A stretch of 64,000 nt of DNA from Methylococcaceae bacterium (GCA_021647585.1 JAKIUK010000011.1:8615-72614), one strand, 5' to 3'; shown: positions 43,315 through 52,787, numbered from the stretch's first letter. The notes: generated by a model not told the origin, from the sequence alone. Program-made: numbers and translations.

Positions 43315-44054
43315 TGGATATTTTAAGTATATTCGGTGTTTTATTAGGTTTTTCAGCAATTCTTGGTGGAAACTTTTTAGAAGGTGGACATCTTGCTTCT
43401 TTAGTTAATATACCTGCGCTGGTTATTGTCTTTGGGGGGACGCTGGGAGCAACTTTTCTACACTTTCCTCCAAAAGTTATTTTACATAGTATTAAAGTTT
43501 TATGGTTGATAGTAAGGCCCAGAAAACTTTCACTCAAAAATCAGATAGATAAAGTAGTGAGGTGGAGTTCACTCGCACGCAAAGAAGGGTTATTAGGATT
43601 AGAGGTTGCAGTCGATAAGGAACAAGACCCTTTTGCCAAAAAGGGATTGCAATTGTTAGTAGATGGCAATGAGCCTGAAGTAATTAGGGACTGTCTGGAT
43701 GTAGAGCTTAACGCAATTGAATATACTGAGATACAGGCAGCAAAAGTTTACGAGGCGATGGGAGGCTATTCTCCGACCATTGGTATTCTTGGTGCTGTAG
43801 TCGGTCTAATACATGTAATGCAGAACCTGGCGAACCCCGAGTTGTTGGGTGCAGGTATTGCAACTGCATTTGTCGCGACTATCTATGGTGTTGGGTTTGC
43901 TAATTTATTATTTTTACCTATTGCAAATAAATTAAAGCTGCAGGCATATATGTTGCTGCAGGCTAAGGAAATGATGCTGGAAGGAATTACTGCTATTGCC
44001 GAAGGTGAAAACCCGAGAAATATAGAGTTGAAATTATCTGGGTATATTCAATAA
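43314..44054 (+). CDS. motC: Flagellar stator protein MotC (MotA family)
   Basis: 246 residues, four transmembrane helices, with MotA/TolQ/ExbB features: YSPTIGILGAVVGLIHVMQNL and ATAFVATIYGVGFANLLFLPIANKL. Together with MotD it forms a proton- or sodium-driven stator. The gene order cheB-motC-motD matches Pseudomonas. Confidence 0.93.
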   Translation: MDILSIFGVLLGFSAILGGNFLEGGHLASLVNIPALVIVFGGTLGATFLHFPPKVILHSIKVLWLIVRPRKLSLKNQIDKVVRWSSLARKEGLLGLEVAVDKEQDPFAKKGLQLLVDGNEPEVIRDCLDVELNAIEYTEIQAAKVYEAMGGYSPTIGILGAVVGLIHVMQNLANPELLGAGIATAFVATIYGVGFANLLFLPIANKLKLQAYMLLQAKEMMLEGITAIAEGENPRNIELKLSGYIQ

Positions 44055-44084
44055 GTGTTAGATGAATCTACTGGAGTCAAATAA

Positions 44085-44963
44085 ATGGCAAGGAAACGGA
44101 GGAAAAGAAATTATTTTGATGATTCTCATAATCATGAGCGCTGGTTAGTTTCTTATGCTGATTTTGTCACTTTGCTATTTGCCTTTTTTGTGGTGATGTA
44201 CTCAATTTCATCGGTAAATGATGCTAAGTATGTGAGCTTGTCTGAAGCTTTAGATGATGCATTTTCAAAGAATAATAAAGTAAAAAAAGTAATTGACCCT
44301 ATTCAAATAGGTTCTGAACCTACAACTATTAAACCCATAATATTAGAAAACCCGAGTGCTGAAGAAATTATTAAGAATAGGCAATTGAGTGAAGAGATTT
44401 TAAAGGAAAGACGTCTTTTACAGATGGTTTCAGAACAGTTTGAAGATGTTTTACAACCTTATGTTGAAAACGATTTGGTTGAAGTTAAAAGACATGATTT
44501 CTGGATAGAGCTAGAAATGAATAGTCAGTTATTATTTTTAAGTGGGGAAGCCGAGTTATCCAGTAAAGCCATTCCTGTACTTAAAAAAGTGTCAGAAGTA
44601 GTAAGAATCATCCCCAATGTAATTAATGTTGAAGGGCATACGGATAACGTGCCTATAGACACAGTTGAGTTTCCATCAAATTGGGACCTTTCTTCAGCAA
44701 GGGCAACCTCAGTAGTAAGAGAATTTGTAAAAAATGGAATTTCAGAAAAACGATTATCTGCAGTAGGCTATGGAGAATTCCATCCTGTTGCCGATAACAA
44801 TACTGAAGAAGGACGGTTTAAAAATCGTAGAGTTGTTTTGGTTTTAATGTCTCAAGCTTTTGCACGATATGGAATGAATGATAAAGAGAGGGCTAAGGTC
44901 TTGAATTTGACTGATTCGGTTGAACCCGCCAAGGAAGAACAAGTTATAAAGCGTAATCAGTAA
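44085..44963 (+). CDS. motD: Flagellar stator protein MotD (MotB family)
   Basis: 292 residues. One transmembrane helix with the ion-carrying Asp (SYADFVTLLFAFFVVMYSIS, D about residue 27) and a C-terminal OmpA/MotB peptidoglycan-binding domain (NVEGHTDNVPI, SSARATSVVREFV, GRFKNRRVVLVL). It anchors the stator to the wall. Confidence 0.93.
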   Translation: MARKRRKRNYFDDSHNHERWLVSYADFVTLLFAFFVVMYSISSVNDAKYVSLSEALDDAFSKNNKVKKVIDPIQIGSEPTTIKPIILENPSAEEIIKNRQLSEEILKERRLLQMVSEQFEDVLQPYVENDLVEVKRHDFWIELEMNSQLLFLSGEAELSSKAIPVLKKVSEVVRIIPNVINVEGHTDNVPIDTVEFPSNWDLSSARATSVVREFVKNGISEKRLSAVGYGEFHPVADNNTEEGRFKNRRVVLVLMSQAFARYGMNDKERAKVLNLTDSVEPAKEEQVIKRNQ

Positions 44964-44975
44964 TCTAGGGTATCT

Positions 44976-45779
44976 ATGAAAATATGGGCTGTTTCAAATC
45001 AAAAAGGGGGGGTAGGGAAAACAACAACCGTAGTTTCTCTTGGCGGACTATTATCTTCATGGGGGTTTAGAACGCTGCTGGTTGATCTTGATCCACACGG
45101 TTCTTTAACCAGTTATTTTAAGATGAATCCAGATAAAATAGAATTCAGTGTTTACAATTTATTTCACGATACTGGACAGAAAAAAAAGAATATTAACCCA
45201 CAGGCCTATATTACAAAAACCAAATTTGATGGTTTGTCTGTTTTGCCAGCATCTACTGCTATTGCAACCTTGGATAGACAGGTTGCGTCTTTAGGCGGAA
45301 TGGGTTTGGTTGTTGCTAATGCACTGAAAAAAGTGGCAGATGATTACGATTATGTCATTATCGATAGTCCACCTATGCTGGGTATACTGATGATTAATGC
45401 TTTAGCTGCATGTCAGCATATCATTATTCCATCTTTATCTGAACACCTTGCTTTAAAAGGACTCGAAAGAATGGTACATACGGTACAAATGGTCTATAAA
45501 TCCAGAAAAGATGCTCCTCAATTCACTATTGTGCCAACGATGTTTGATAAACGAACTAAAGCAGCTCGGGAAAGTTTGGTTTTGCTACATCAAAATTATC
45601 CTGACAATGTATGGAAATCAGTAATTCCAATTGATACAAAAATAAGAGATGCTAGTCTGCAAGGCGTTCCTGCTCCAATATATGAATCAAAGTCCAAAGC
45701 GGTACAAGCTTATGCTGAATTATTGGAATTGCTGTTAGTGGAAAAAGTGCAGGCCGACAAAAAAATGGCAGTATATTAA
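44976..45779 (+). CDS. ParA-family ATPase of the chemotaxis operon
   Basis: 267 residues with the deviant Walker A SNQKGGVGKTTTVVSLGG, DLDPHGSLTSYF and IDSPPMLGILMINAL. In Vibrio and Pseudomonas the ParA-like protein in this position (ParC) localises chemotaxis arrays to the pole. It sits 12 bases after motD and 2 bases before the CheW-like gene. Confidence 0.92.
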   Translation: MKIWAVSNQKGGVGKTTTVVSLGGLLSSWGFRTLLVDLDPHGSLTSYFKMNPDKIEFSVYNLFHDTGQKKKNINPQAYITKTKFDGLSVLPASTAIATLDRQVASLGGMGLVVANALKKVADDYDYVIIDSPPMLGILMINALAACQHIIIPSLSEHLALKGLERMVHTVQMVYKSRKDAPQFTIVPTMFDKRTKAARESLVLLHQNYPDNVWKSVIPIDTKIRDASLQGVPAPIYESKSKAVQAYAELLELLLVEKVQADKKMAVY

Positions 45780-45781
45780 AA

Positions 45782-46492
45782 ATGCGCTCAGAAAAGTTTG
45801 TGCAACAGGTTGTTGATCAGGAAATAGCCTTAGATACTTATTTGAGTACATTACTTGATGAAATTCCTAGTAATGTTGAACTCATCAACGCTGAACAACA
45901 AAAACAGCTAAGAAAAACTGTTGAGCAGACAGAAACCTTAGTTAAAGAAAAAGTTGTTAGTCACGATAAGCAAAAAACAATTATTGCTTTGCAGTCCAAA
46001 ATGGAGCAAGGTTCTGCAAAAGTAGTTAACCCTTTGTCTGTTATGCCTGAGTGGGCTCAACATGATTTTCAGGCTTTGTTTTTTAAGGTAGATAAGCTGG
46101 TTTTAGCGACCCCATTAACAGAGTTGTTAAGAACAATTAAAATATCTAAATTACCGACAAAAATTCCGCAGCAACCTTCTTGGTTTATGGGGTTGCTCGA
46201 TACCCATGATCAGCGGATTGGCGTTTTGGATACTGGGCAGCTTGTTTTAGGGAAAACTAGAGGGCAGCAGCGGGATCTAGAAAAACAGCCGTTTAAAAGT
46301 ATTTTAATTACTCATGATGGAAAGTGGGGGCTGGCATGTGATGAAATACTTTCAATTGGCAAGCTAGAGCCTGAAAATGTACGCTGGCGAACATTGCGAC
46401 AAAAAAGACCCTGGTTGTTAGGAACAGTGATAGATGAACTGACAGCAGTCATTGATGTTAATCAATTAGTGCCTCATAGAAAAGCTTCCTAG
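45782..46492 (+). CDS. CheW-domain protein (ParP-like)
   Basis: 236 residues. The N-terminal ~100 residues are polar and charged. The C-terminal part (FFKVDKLVLATPLTELLRTIKI, PSWFMGLLDTHDQRIGVLDTG, ACDEILSIGKLEP) is a CheW-like domain. By position it corresponds to ParP, which links CheA arrays to the ParC/ParA-like protein. The conserved sequence supports the first ATG. Confidence 0.88.
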   Translation: MRSEKFVQQVVDQEIALDTYLSTLLDEIPSNVELINAEQQKQLRKTVEQTETLVKEKVVSHDKQKTIIALQSKMEQGSAKVVNPLSVMPEWAQHDFQALFFKVDKLVLATPLTELLRTIKISKLPTKIPQQPSWFMGLLDTHDQRIGVLDTGQLVLGKTRGQQRDLEKQPFKSILITHDGKWGLACDEILSIGKLEPENVRWRTLRQKRPWLLGTVIDELTAVIDVNQLVPHRKAS

Positions 46493-46514
46493 TAAGAAGT
46501 AGAATGAAAGGACT

Positions 46515-46676
46515 AGGAGGCTGTCCGAGAATAGAAACCGTAGTGAGGGAAAGGCATTTTGAGTCAGATTTTTCGTTCATTTGAGGCGAATAATGGGTTA
46601 TTTAACGAAAATGAACGGGGAATCAGGCCAAAATGGCTTTTCCGCAGTAGGTTTTTCTATTCTCGGACAGCCTCCT
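46515..46676. repeat. TA-flanked palindromic element (162 bp)
   Basis: Perfect 23-bp terminal inverted repeats AGGAGGCTGTCCGAGAATAG... and their complement, with TA at both outer edges. The interior (no ORF) contains a second partial match, TTTTCGTTCATTT with AACGAAAATGAA. The layout is that of a MITE derived from a TA-targeting (IS630-like) transposon. Its end also appears alone at 3781-3792. Confidence 0.8.
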
Positions 46677-46694
46677 AATAGTCTGACAACTTTG

Positions 46695-46820
46695 ATTTGA
46701 TGGATGGTGTTTAATTCCTCGAGATGTAAGAATCTTTGGGTCGCAGTGCATTAGCCTGCTTTTTCGGCAACCAAAGCAGACTAATGCACTGCGCCCCGTT
46801 ATGAGAGCAACCCATCAAAT
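46695..46820. repeat. Second palindromic element before cheW (126 bp)
   Basis: ATTTGATGG at 46695 and CCATCAAAT at 46812 form the outer pair. CGCAGTGCATTAG (46742-46754) and CTAATGCACTGCG (46781-46793) form a perfect inner 13-bp pair around CCTGC...GCAG. No coding content. It is unrelated in sequence to the other two palindromic families. Confidence 0.6.
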
Positions 46821-46911
46821 TTATATTGATGGACTACTAGGAATAAAAATATTTAATTGTGGTTTTCTACTAAAATAAAATCCATACATTATAAGAACTT
46901 GGTGATCAGGA

Positions 46912-47385
46912 ATGAGTGAAGAAAATAAACAGAATGACCCTATTATGCAATGGGTTACTTTCCGTCTAGGGGATGAGAAGTACGGCATAAATGTTATGCA
47001 AGTACAGGAAGTATTGAGAATAACTGAAATTGCTCCGGTACCAGGTGCACCCTCTTATGTTTTGGGAATCATTAATTTACGTGGTAATGTCGTGACAGTC
47101 ATCGATACGCGTAATCGTTTTGGGTTAATGTCTAAGGAAACTGATGACTCTTCACGGGTAGTTATAATTGAAACAGAAGAGCATATTATTGGTATTTTGG
47201 TTGATAGTGTGGCTGAAGTCGTTGAACTAAGAGCATCTGAAATTGAGACTGCGCCCAATGTAGGAAATGATGAAACTTCGAAATATATTCAGGGTGTTAC
47301 AAGTAGAGACAATGAGCTCTTGATCTTAGTAGATTTGAATAAATTTCTAAGTGACGAAGAAAAACAAGAGATGGATTTATTTTAG
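46912..47385 (+). CDS. cheW: Chemotaxis coupling protein CheW
   Basis: 157 residues, a single CheW domain: WVTFRLGDEKYGINVMQVQEV, ITEIAPVPGAPSYVLGIINL, RGNVVTVIDTRNRFGL and GILVDSVAEVV. It bridges chemoreceptors and CheA. It is separated from the ParP-like gene by two palindromic elements, so it may have its own promoter. Confidence 0.96.
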   Translation: MSEENKQNDPIMQWVTFRLGDEKYGINVMQVQEVLRITEIAPVPGAPSYVLGIINLRGNVVTVIDTRNRFGLMSKETDDSSRVVIIETEEHIIGILVDSVAEVVELRASEIETAPNVGNDETSKYIQGVTSRDNELLILVDLNKFLSDEEKQEMDLF

Positions 47386-47533
47386 TATGTGATCAGTTTA
47401 GCTATTTAAAAAAAGTGTAAGTTTGGCGGCCTAATATATAGCCTGGTGTTATTATATATGAGAGTATTATTTTAATATTTGTTTTAGAAAAGTAGTGTTG
47501 ATATAGAACGGTCTAGTAAATAAAGAGGTGAAT

Positions 47534-47704
47534 ATGATAGAAATAAACCCAATATCCCCCTCTTATCCCATTAAAAAGCCAAAAAAAGTCATTCCAGAGC
47601 ATAAAAAACAATCGGATCAAAATCAATCATTATTTGATGAAAAAGATGTTAACGATGATCATACAAATGAACCAGCTGAACCGCATATTGATGAAATTGT
47701 TTAA
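47534..47704 (+). CDS. 56-residue ORF between cheW and DUF2802
   Basis: ATG with GAGGTG upstream encodes a hydrophilic, Pro/Lys/Asp-rich peptide starting MIEINPISPSYPIKKPKK and ending HIDEIV. The stop overlaps the start of the DUF2802 gene (TTTAATGG), as in coupled operon genes. No family recognised; the peptide is probably disordered. Confidence 0.6.
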   Translation: MIEINPISPSYPIKKPKKVIPEHKKQSDQNQSLFDEKDVNDDHTNEPAEPHIDEIV

Positions 47705-48087
47705 TGGATAATATTATACTCACTATTCTCGTTGTTATAATTATAGGTATTGTTGGCGTGCTGGTCTGGATGTTTTTCCAGCAAAACAAGCTGAGAAAGG
47801 ACTTGGTTATTGTTAGAGACTCTGTAGAGAGAAATAAAAGAGATATTGCAGGACTATGTTCAGCAGCAGTTTCTGTCGATGGTAAATTGTCTGACAATAA
47901 TGAGCAATTAAATGATATCGTAGAAAAAGTGGCTGATTTTGAACAACATGAACAACAAGACAGTCAGCCATATCATAGTGCTATTCAACGGGTTAAAAAT
48001 GGTTCCACTGCAGCAGAGTTAATTGAACAGTGCGGTTTAAGCCGGGAAGAGGCCATGTTACTGATAAGGTTGCATGGTAATAGGTAA
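47704..48087 (+). CDS. DUF2802 family membrane protein
   Basis: 127 residues. N-terminal transmembrane helix (about 4-24), a coiled coil, and the C-terminal DUF2802 motif TAAELIEQCGLSREEAMLLIRLHG. This gene sits after cheW in Pseudomonas and Shewanella chemotaxis operons; its function is not settled. It closes the plus-strand flagellar/chemotaxis run. Confidence 0.85.
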   Translation: MDNIILTILVVIIIGIVGVLVWMFFQQNKLRKDLVIVRDSVERNKRDIAGLCSAAVSVDGKLSDNNEQLNDIVEKVADFEQHEQQDSQPYHSAIQRVKNGSTAAELIEQCGLSREEAMLLIRLHGNR

Positions 48088-48149
48088 ATGCAGATAGTTA
48101 GTGAAGTAGAAGTAAATAATCATCCAAACTCATCTCCCTTAGCTTTGAA

Positions 48150-48737
48150 TCAGATGGTATTTTGGTATTTATTTTGTCGTTTCTGGGGAACGGGCTTTTT
48201 AAAATCATTTTCAAAATTGTCAATTTGTTGGTTTAGCTGTTCTGCAAATGACTCAATTTCCTTTTTAATTAAGGGTAGTTGCTGTTCTAATTGATTATTA
48301 ATTTTTTCGCCGAAAATATTTAGTTCTTTAAAGAATTCTTTAAATACATGACTGCCTGCCAAATCTGCAGAAGAACGTTGATAATCGACTTTCCATAACT
48401 TGTTTTCTTTAATTAGAAAAGTAGTAAAAGAAGACATTTTATCCGTGGTAGAAATGATTTGGGTTTCAACGGTGGCCTTATCATTGTCAATTACTATTTT
48501 TCCAAAGTTAAAGCTAAGGTTTTTTAAGTTTTGATCGGGTAAGGATGAAAGCAAGTGTTGCGATTTTGTACTGCAGTGTTTTTTAGCGCGATTTAAGTCG
48601 TTTGACGCTATTGCAGACCAAAATGCGAGTGTTGTTTGCTCTGGTGTTTGTATGGACTGACAGGCAGCCAGAGAAAACAACAGTAAAAACCCGGTAGTAT
48701 AAGCTACCGGGGTTTTAAAATTAAAATCAATCATCAC
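48150..48737 (-). CDS. Lipoprotein with DUF4878-like domain
   Basis: 195 residues. Lipobox LAAC near residue 26, then a cystatin/NTF2-like region (FWSAIASNDLNRAKKH ... SSFTTFLIKENKLWKVDYQ) seen in DUF4878-type lipoproteins, and a coiled C-terminal region ending in FKKPVPQKRQN. Overlaps the upstream Bax-inhibitor gene by 11 bases. The role is unknown. Confidence 0.65.
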   Translation of the reverse strand: MMIDFNFKTPVAYTTGFLLLFSLAACQSIQTPEQTTLAFWSAIASNDLNRAKKHCSTKSQHLLSSLPDQNLKNLSFNFGKIVIDNDKATVETQIISTTDKMSSFTTFLIKENKLWKVDYQRSSADLAGSHVFKEFFKELNIFGEKINNQLEQQLPLIKKEIESFAEQLNQQIDNFENDFKKPVPQKRQNKYQNTI

Positions 48738-49395
48738 CGCTAAAAAAAGCTAGAATTTGTAATAAGCTTAAAAACAAGTTGTAAATAGAAACATATAAAG
48801 AAACAGTGGCCATAATATAATTAGTTTCACCACCATGAATCATTGCACTGGTTTGGTATAAAATCATTCCAGACATGAGTAAGATAAACATTGCTGATAC
48901 AGCAAGTGACAAGGCCGGTATTGAGAAGAATATGGCTCCAATACCGGCCAAAAATGCTACCAGGATTCCAACCATTAAAAAACCACCAAGAAAACTAAAA
49001 TCTTTACGGGTTGTTAAGGCATAACCTGATAAACCAAGAAATATAACACCAGTACCTCCTAATGCTGTCATGATTAGCTCATGGCCATTGCTATATGCAT
49101 TGAGGTACATATTTAAAATGGGTCCCAGTGTTAATCCCATAAAACCGGTTAAAGCAAAGACAAAGAGCAGTCCTAATGAACTGTTACTGAATTTACTGGT
49201 GAGAAAAAGCAGACCAAAATAGCCGATCATAGTAATAATCATACCGGGATGAGGCAGATTAAATACCATTGCAGCACCTGCAGTTGCTGCACTAAAAAGC
49301 AATGTCATTGATAATAACATGTAAGTGTTTCTGAGCATTTTATTGCTTGATAAAATGCTTGCTTCAGGACGTGAAGCGGCGGTTTGTAAGCGCAT
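48727..49395 (-). CDS. Bax inhibitor-1/YccA family membrane protein
   Basis: 222 residues with seven transmembrane helices. Typical features: NTYMLLSMTLLFSAATAGAA, FALTGFMGLTLGPILNMYL and the C-terminal SLYVSIYNLFLSLLQILAFF(S)GDD. The ATG at 49395 follows AAGGAA; an upstream ATG at 49440 has no clear site. Members are linked to membrane-protein quality control (FtsH) and calcium leak. Confidence 0.9.
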   Translation of the reverse strand: MRLQTAASRPEASILSSNKMLRNTYMLLSMTLLFSAATAGAAMVFNLPHPGMIITMIGYFGLLFLTSKFSNSSLGLLFVFALTGFMGLTLGPILNMYLNAYSNGHELIMTALGGTGVIFLGLSGYALTTRKDFSFLGGFLMVGILVAFLAGIGAIFFSIPALSLAVSAMFILLMSGMILYQTSAMIHGGETNYIMATVSLYVSIYNLFLSLLQILAFFSGDD

Positions 49396-49515
49396 GGTAA
49401 ATTCCTTATGTATATAGTGACTAATAGATATAGAAGACAATACAATCTTACAAGAGTTTCACAGTATTTGTAAGTATTTTTCGGTACTATAGTCTATTTA
49501 GCAAGAATTTGGAAT

Positions 49516-49905
49516 ATGACAGAAAAAACTATAAAAACTCCCTATGAACTCATGGGTGGAGAGAATACTATTTTAAGTTTGGTTGACAGGTTTTATTATT
49601 ATATGGATACCTTACCTGAAGTAGCAGGGGTTAGAAAAATGCATGCTCAGAGTCTATCTAGTGCAAAAGATAAGTTGTTTAAGTTTTTATCAGGTTGGTT
49701 AGGTGGACCAGATTTGTTTATCCAAGAGTATGGTCACCCTATGCTACGAAAGCGCCATTTTCCATTCGCTATAGGCACATCAGAAAGAGATCAATGGATG
49801 TTCTGTATGACGAAAGCAATGACTGAAATTACCATGGATTCCGCTTTGAGAGTCAGTCTTTTAGAAGCATTGGATAACTTGGCAACGCATATGGTTAATC
49901 AATAA
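49516..49905 (+). CDS. Group II truncated hemoglobin
   Basis: 129 residues, the length of truncated hemoglobins. The segments FLSGWLGGPDLFIQEYGHPMLRKRHFPF (in part) and SERDQWMFCMTKAM contain the group II features: proximal His in RKRHFPF and the conserved Trp in DQWM. Such proteins bind O2 and NO. No operon partner. Confidence 0.9.
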   Translation: MTEKTIKTPYELMGGENTILSLVDRFYYYMDTLPEVAGVRKMHAQSLSSAKDKLFKFLSGWLGGPDLFIQEYGHPMLRKRHFPFAIGTSERDQWMFCMTKAMTEITMDSALRVSLLEALDNLATHMVNQ

Positions 49906-50145
49906 AAAAGCTAACTATTCAGCATGTTTTGTTATTCCGGATGGAGCCAAGAATTTGAAAGTTTAAACTCATAGGTTTTTCGCGCTGGTCGAAATGACAG
50001 TTTTTAGAAACTGATTGTAGTTGATGTTCTTTGCTATTCCTACAGATCAAAAAACCGGCTTCATATTTTGAAATATGCTGAATAAGTCACAATAAAAGTT
50101 AATTATTTCCCTTAAATTTATATCTTAACCATAGGAAACATCTGC

Positions 50146-52050
50146 ATGTCATTATCTAAACAACTGTTATTACTTCTTTCAGCTTTGTTCTTAATGATTT
50201 TTAGTGTCAATTTTGTATTAAGTGTCAACAATATAAGAAGTTATCTGGAAGGTGGGGCAGAAGTGCATGCGCAAGATACAGCAACATCACTAGGTTTATC
50301 TCTGAGTCCCTATATGGTGGAAGAAACGGATCCCGTTATAGAAACAACTATGAATGCAATATTTGATATGGGCTATTATCAGGAAATTAAATTGGTTAAT
50401 GTGGAAGGGAAACCATTAGTGACCCTCAAAAACCAGCAAGAATTTGAGGGAGTTCCTGACTGGTTTGTTAAAACTATTCCAATGAAAACAGTTGTGGCTA
50501 ATAGTGAAATAAGTTCGGGCTGGAATATAAGTGGTGTGATATACGTTACCCTGAATCCTGGATATGCATATTTTAAACTGTACGAGCAGGCAAAAAGCAG
50601 TTTTTACTATTCATTAGCCGCATTTGCCGTTTCCATTAGTTTATTGTTAATAGTATTACGTGTGACCCTGCGTTCTTTAAAAAAGATAGACCATATGGCA
50701 TTAACCATAGCTGATGGCAGATTTGAAACGATTGAAGAATTACCTTGGACTACAGAAGTTAGAAATGTAACTACTTCAATGAATATGATGAGTAGAAAAA
50801 TCGAAAAAGTTATAAAAAATTCTAACAAAAAATTAGATAACATAGGTAAGCGACTGCAACAAGATGATTTAACCGGGCTGAATAAGAAAAGCAGTTTTGA
50901 GATAGAGATGAAGAAGTTATTTATTTCCGATGTTGAAACGTCTATCTTCATGATAAAAATTGACGGATTAAGCAGTCTGGTTAAAGAATTGGGATCAGAT
51001 GCCATTGATGAATTTTTAAAAGATTTTGCGCAGGTCCTAATTATGGTTGCTGAACAGTATAAGGAGGGGAAAATATCTGCTTATCGTTTTTTTGGTTCGG
51101 AATTTGTGCTTTTAGTAAAGCAGGTAGAAATTAAGCAAATAGAGCAAATCGCAAAATTACTTAGCACTTCTTTGGCTGCATTGGGTACAAAGTATCTAAA
51201 ACCGGACATAGCTCATATAGGTGTCGCACCGTTTAATCCTGTTGGTACAACTGAAGGTATTTTATTGGCTGCTAACGAAGCTTACGAGCAAGCCCGGTTA
51301 ATTGGAGCAAATAGTTATTATATAGGGGAAAGAGATAGCAAGGCGATAGACATTGATGAATGGAAATCATTGGTCTTTAATATTATTGATAAGCAGGACT
51401 ACAAAGTTTCATTTGTGGGTAAGGTGGAGGATTTTCAAACAGGGAAAATATTAATGGAAGAGGCCTTTACTCATGTAGTTGATCAAAAGGGTAATTCGAT
51501 TTCAATAGGCACTTTTGTTTCCATCGCAGAAAAATTTTCAAAAATTGTTGAATTGGATAAAGGCATTACTACAAAAGTAGTTAACTATATAAAAGATGAA
51601 CATATCCAACATACCATAGCTATCAATTTATCTATTAGAACTATTAAAAACAGTGATTTTCGTGCTTGGCTTTTTACATTGATAAAACGAAATCAATCAC
51701 TTTCACAGCAACTGGTTTTTAGTATTTCAGCATATGCTGCGGCAAAAGAAGTAATTGTTTATAAAGATTTTATAGAGTTTGTGCATAAGTTGAATGCGAA
51801 AGTGATGATTAAACGATTTGAAACGCAATCTCTGTCACCAGAGATTGCTAAAGAACTTAATCCAGATTATATACGTTTAACGAGAGAGATAGGTAATGGG
51901 ATTGCAATTGATGAAGGAAAAAAAGTATTTGTAGAAACTATGCAAGAAATTGCTGAGTTACTGGATATCAATGTTTTAGCAGAGAATGTCCATTCTGAAA
52001 ACGATTTTAGGTGTATTAAAGCCATCGGTATTTCTGGTGCAAGCAGATAA
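50146..52050 (+). CDS. lapD: LapD-type c-di-GMP receptor (degenerate GGDEF/EAL)
   Basis: 634 residues. N-terminal TM helix, LapD/MoxY periplasmic output domain (about 25-150), TM helix near 155-175, HAMP, then GGDEF-like and EAL-like domains. Both catalytic motifs are changed: GGDEF reads FGSEF (~316-320) and EAL reads EAF (~438-440), so it should bind rather than make or cut c-di-GMP. In Pseudomonas fluorescens LapD sequesters LapG when c-di-GMP is high. The next gene is lapG. Confidence 0.93.
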   Translation: MSLSKQLLLLLSALFLMIFSVNFVLSVNNIRSYLEGGAEVHAQDTATSLGLSLSPYMVEETDPVIETTMNAIFDMGYYQEIKLVNVEGKPLVTLKNQQEFEGVPDWFVKTIPMKTVVANSEISSGWNISGVIYVTLNPGYAYFKLYEQAKSSFYYSLAAFAVSISLLLIVLRVTLRSLKKIDHMALTIADGRFETIEELPWTTEVRNVTTSMNMMSRKIEKVIKNSNKKLDNIGKRLQQDDLTGLNKKSSFEIEMKKLFISDVETSIFMIKIDGLSSLVKELGSDAIDEFLKDFAQVLIMVAEQYKEGKISAYRFFGSEFVLLVKQVEIKQIEQIAKLLSTSLAALGTKYLKPDIAHIGVAPFNPVGTTEGILLAANEAYEQARLIGANSYYIGERDSKAIDIDEWKSLVFNIIDKQDYKVSFVGKVEDFQTGKILMEEAFTHVVDQKGNSISIGTFVSIAEKFSKIVELDKGITTKVVNYIKDEHIQHTIAINLSIRTIKNSDFRAWLFTLIKRNQSLSQQLVFSISAYAAAKEVIVYKDFIEFVHKLNAKVMIKRFETQSLSPEIAKELNPDYIRLTREIGNGIAIDEGKKVFVETMQEIAELLDINVLAENVHSENDFRCIKAIGISGASR

Positions 52051-52082
52051 TCGTTTTCAAAATGAGTACAGCTGGATAGAAA

Positions 52083-52787
52083 ATGCTTGTTATGCGTAAG
52101 AAACAAGTGTCGCATATACTTAAACAGCCTGTTTTATATAAACAGTACAGTAAGTTATTTATAGCCTTGTTACTTGCATTAAGCACATTTTCTGGATCGG
52201 CAACTTTTAATATTAGTAATGCATTACTGATAAAAATAAAAAATAAATACGGTGAACAGGCTGTTATAAGAGTTGAGCAATGGCACAAACTTATGCAGAC
52301 AGCAACAAATTTGCCAGAGCAAGAAAAATTAACACGAGTGAATGATTTCTTTAATCAACGAATTGAATTTGTTGATGATATTTTTCTTTGGGGTGTTAAA
52401 GATTATTGGGCTACTCCTTTGGAACTTTTGTCGAAGGGGGCAGGGGATTGTGAAGATTTTTCCATTGCCAAATATTTTACTTTGAAAGAATTGGGTGTAC
52501 CTGAAAGTAAAATTCGGATAACGTATGTAAAAGCCTTAACACTTAATCAGGCCCATATGGTTTTAACCTATTTTTCTTCACCCCGAGCCTTACCGGTTGT
52601 TTTGGATAATTTAATTCCTGAGATAAAGTCGGCAGCCAAGCGTAAAGATTTATTACCCGTATATAGCTTTAATGGTTCCGGCTTATGGTTGGCAAAATCC
52701 AGAGGTAGGGGGAAAAGAGTGGGTGGATCTGGTCGATTAAGTATGTGGGCTGAATTAAAACAGAGAATGTTAAATAATACACTTTAA
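52083..52787 (+). CDS. lapG: LapG periplasmic cysteine protease
   Basis: 234 residues with an N-terminal export signal and a transglutaminase-like (DUF920) fold. The triad is visible: Cys123 in GAGDCEDFS, His158 in NQAHMVL, Asp175 in VLDNL. LapG cuts the di-alanine site of LapA; such a site is present at residues 108-110 of the adhesin at 63136. A second ATG at 52092 is also possible. Confidence 0.93.
   Translation: MLVMRKKQVSHILKQPVLYKQYSKLFIALLLALSTFSGSATFNISNALLIKIKNKYGEQAVIRVEQWHKLMQTATNLPEQEKLTRVNDFFNQRIEFVDDIFLWGVKDYWATPLELLSKGAGDCEDFSIAKYFTLKELGVPESKIRITYVKALTLNQAHMVLTYFSSPRALPVVLDNLIPEIKSAAKRKDLLPVYSFNGSGLWLAKSRGRGKRVGGSGRLSMWAELKQRMLNNTL

Noticed and set aside
49917..50083. ATTCAGCAT / ATGCTGAAT inverted pair 167 bp apart
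   Set aside because: Only nine bases match exactly, interior arms do not pair, no flanking duplication; may be chance.
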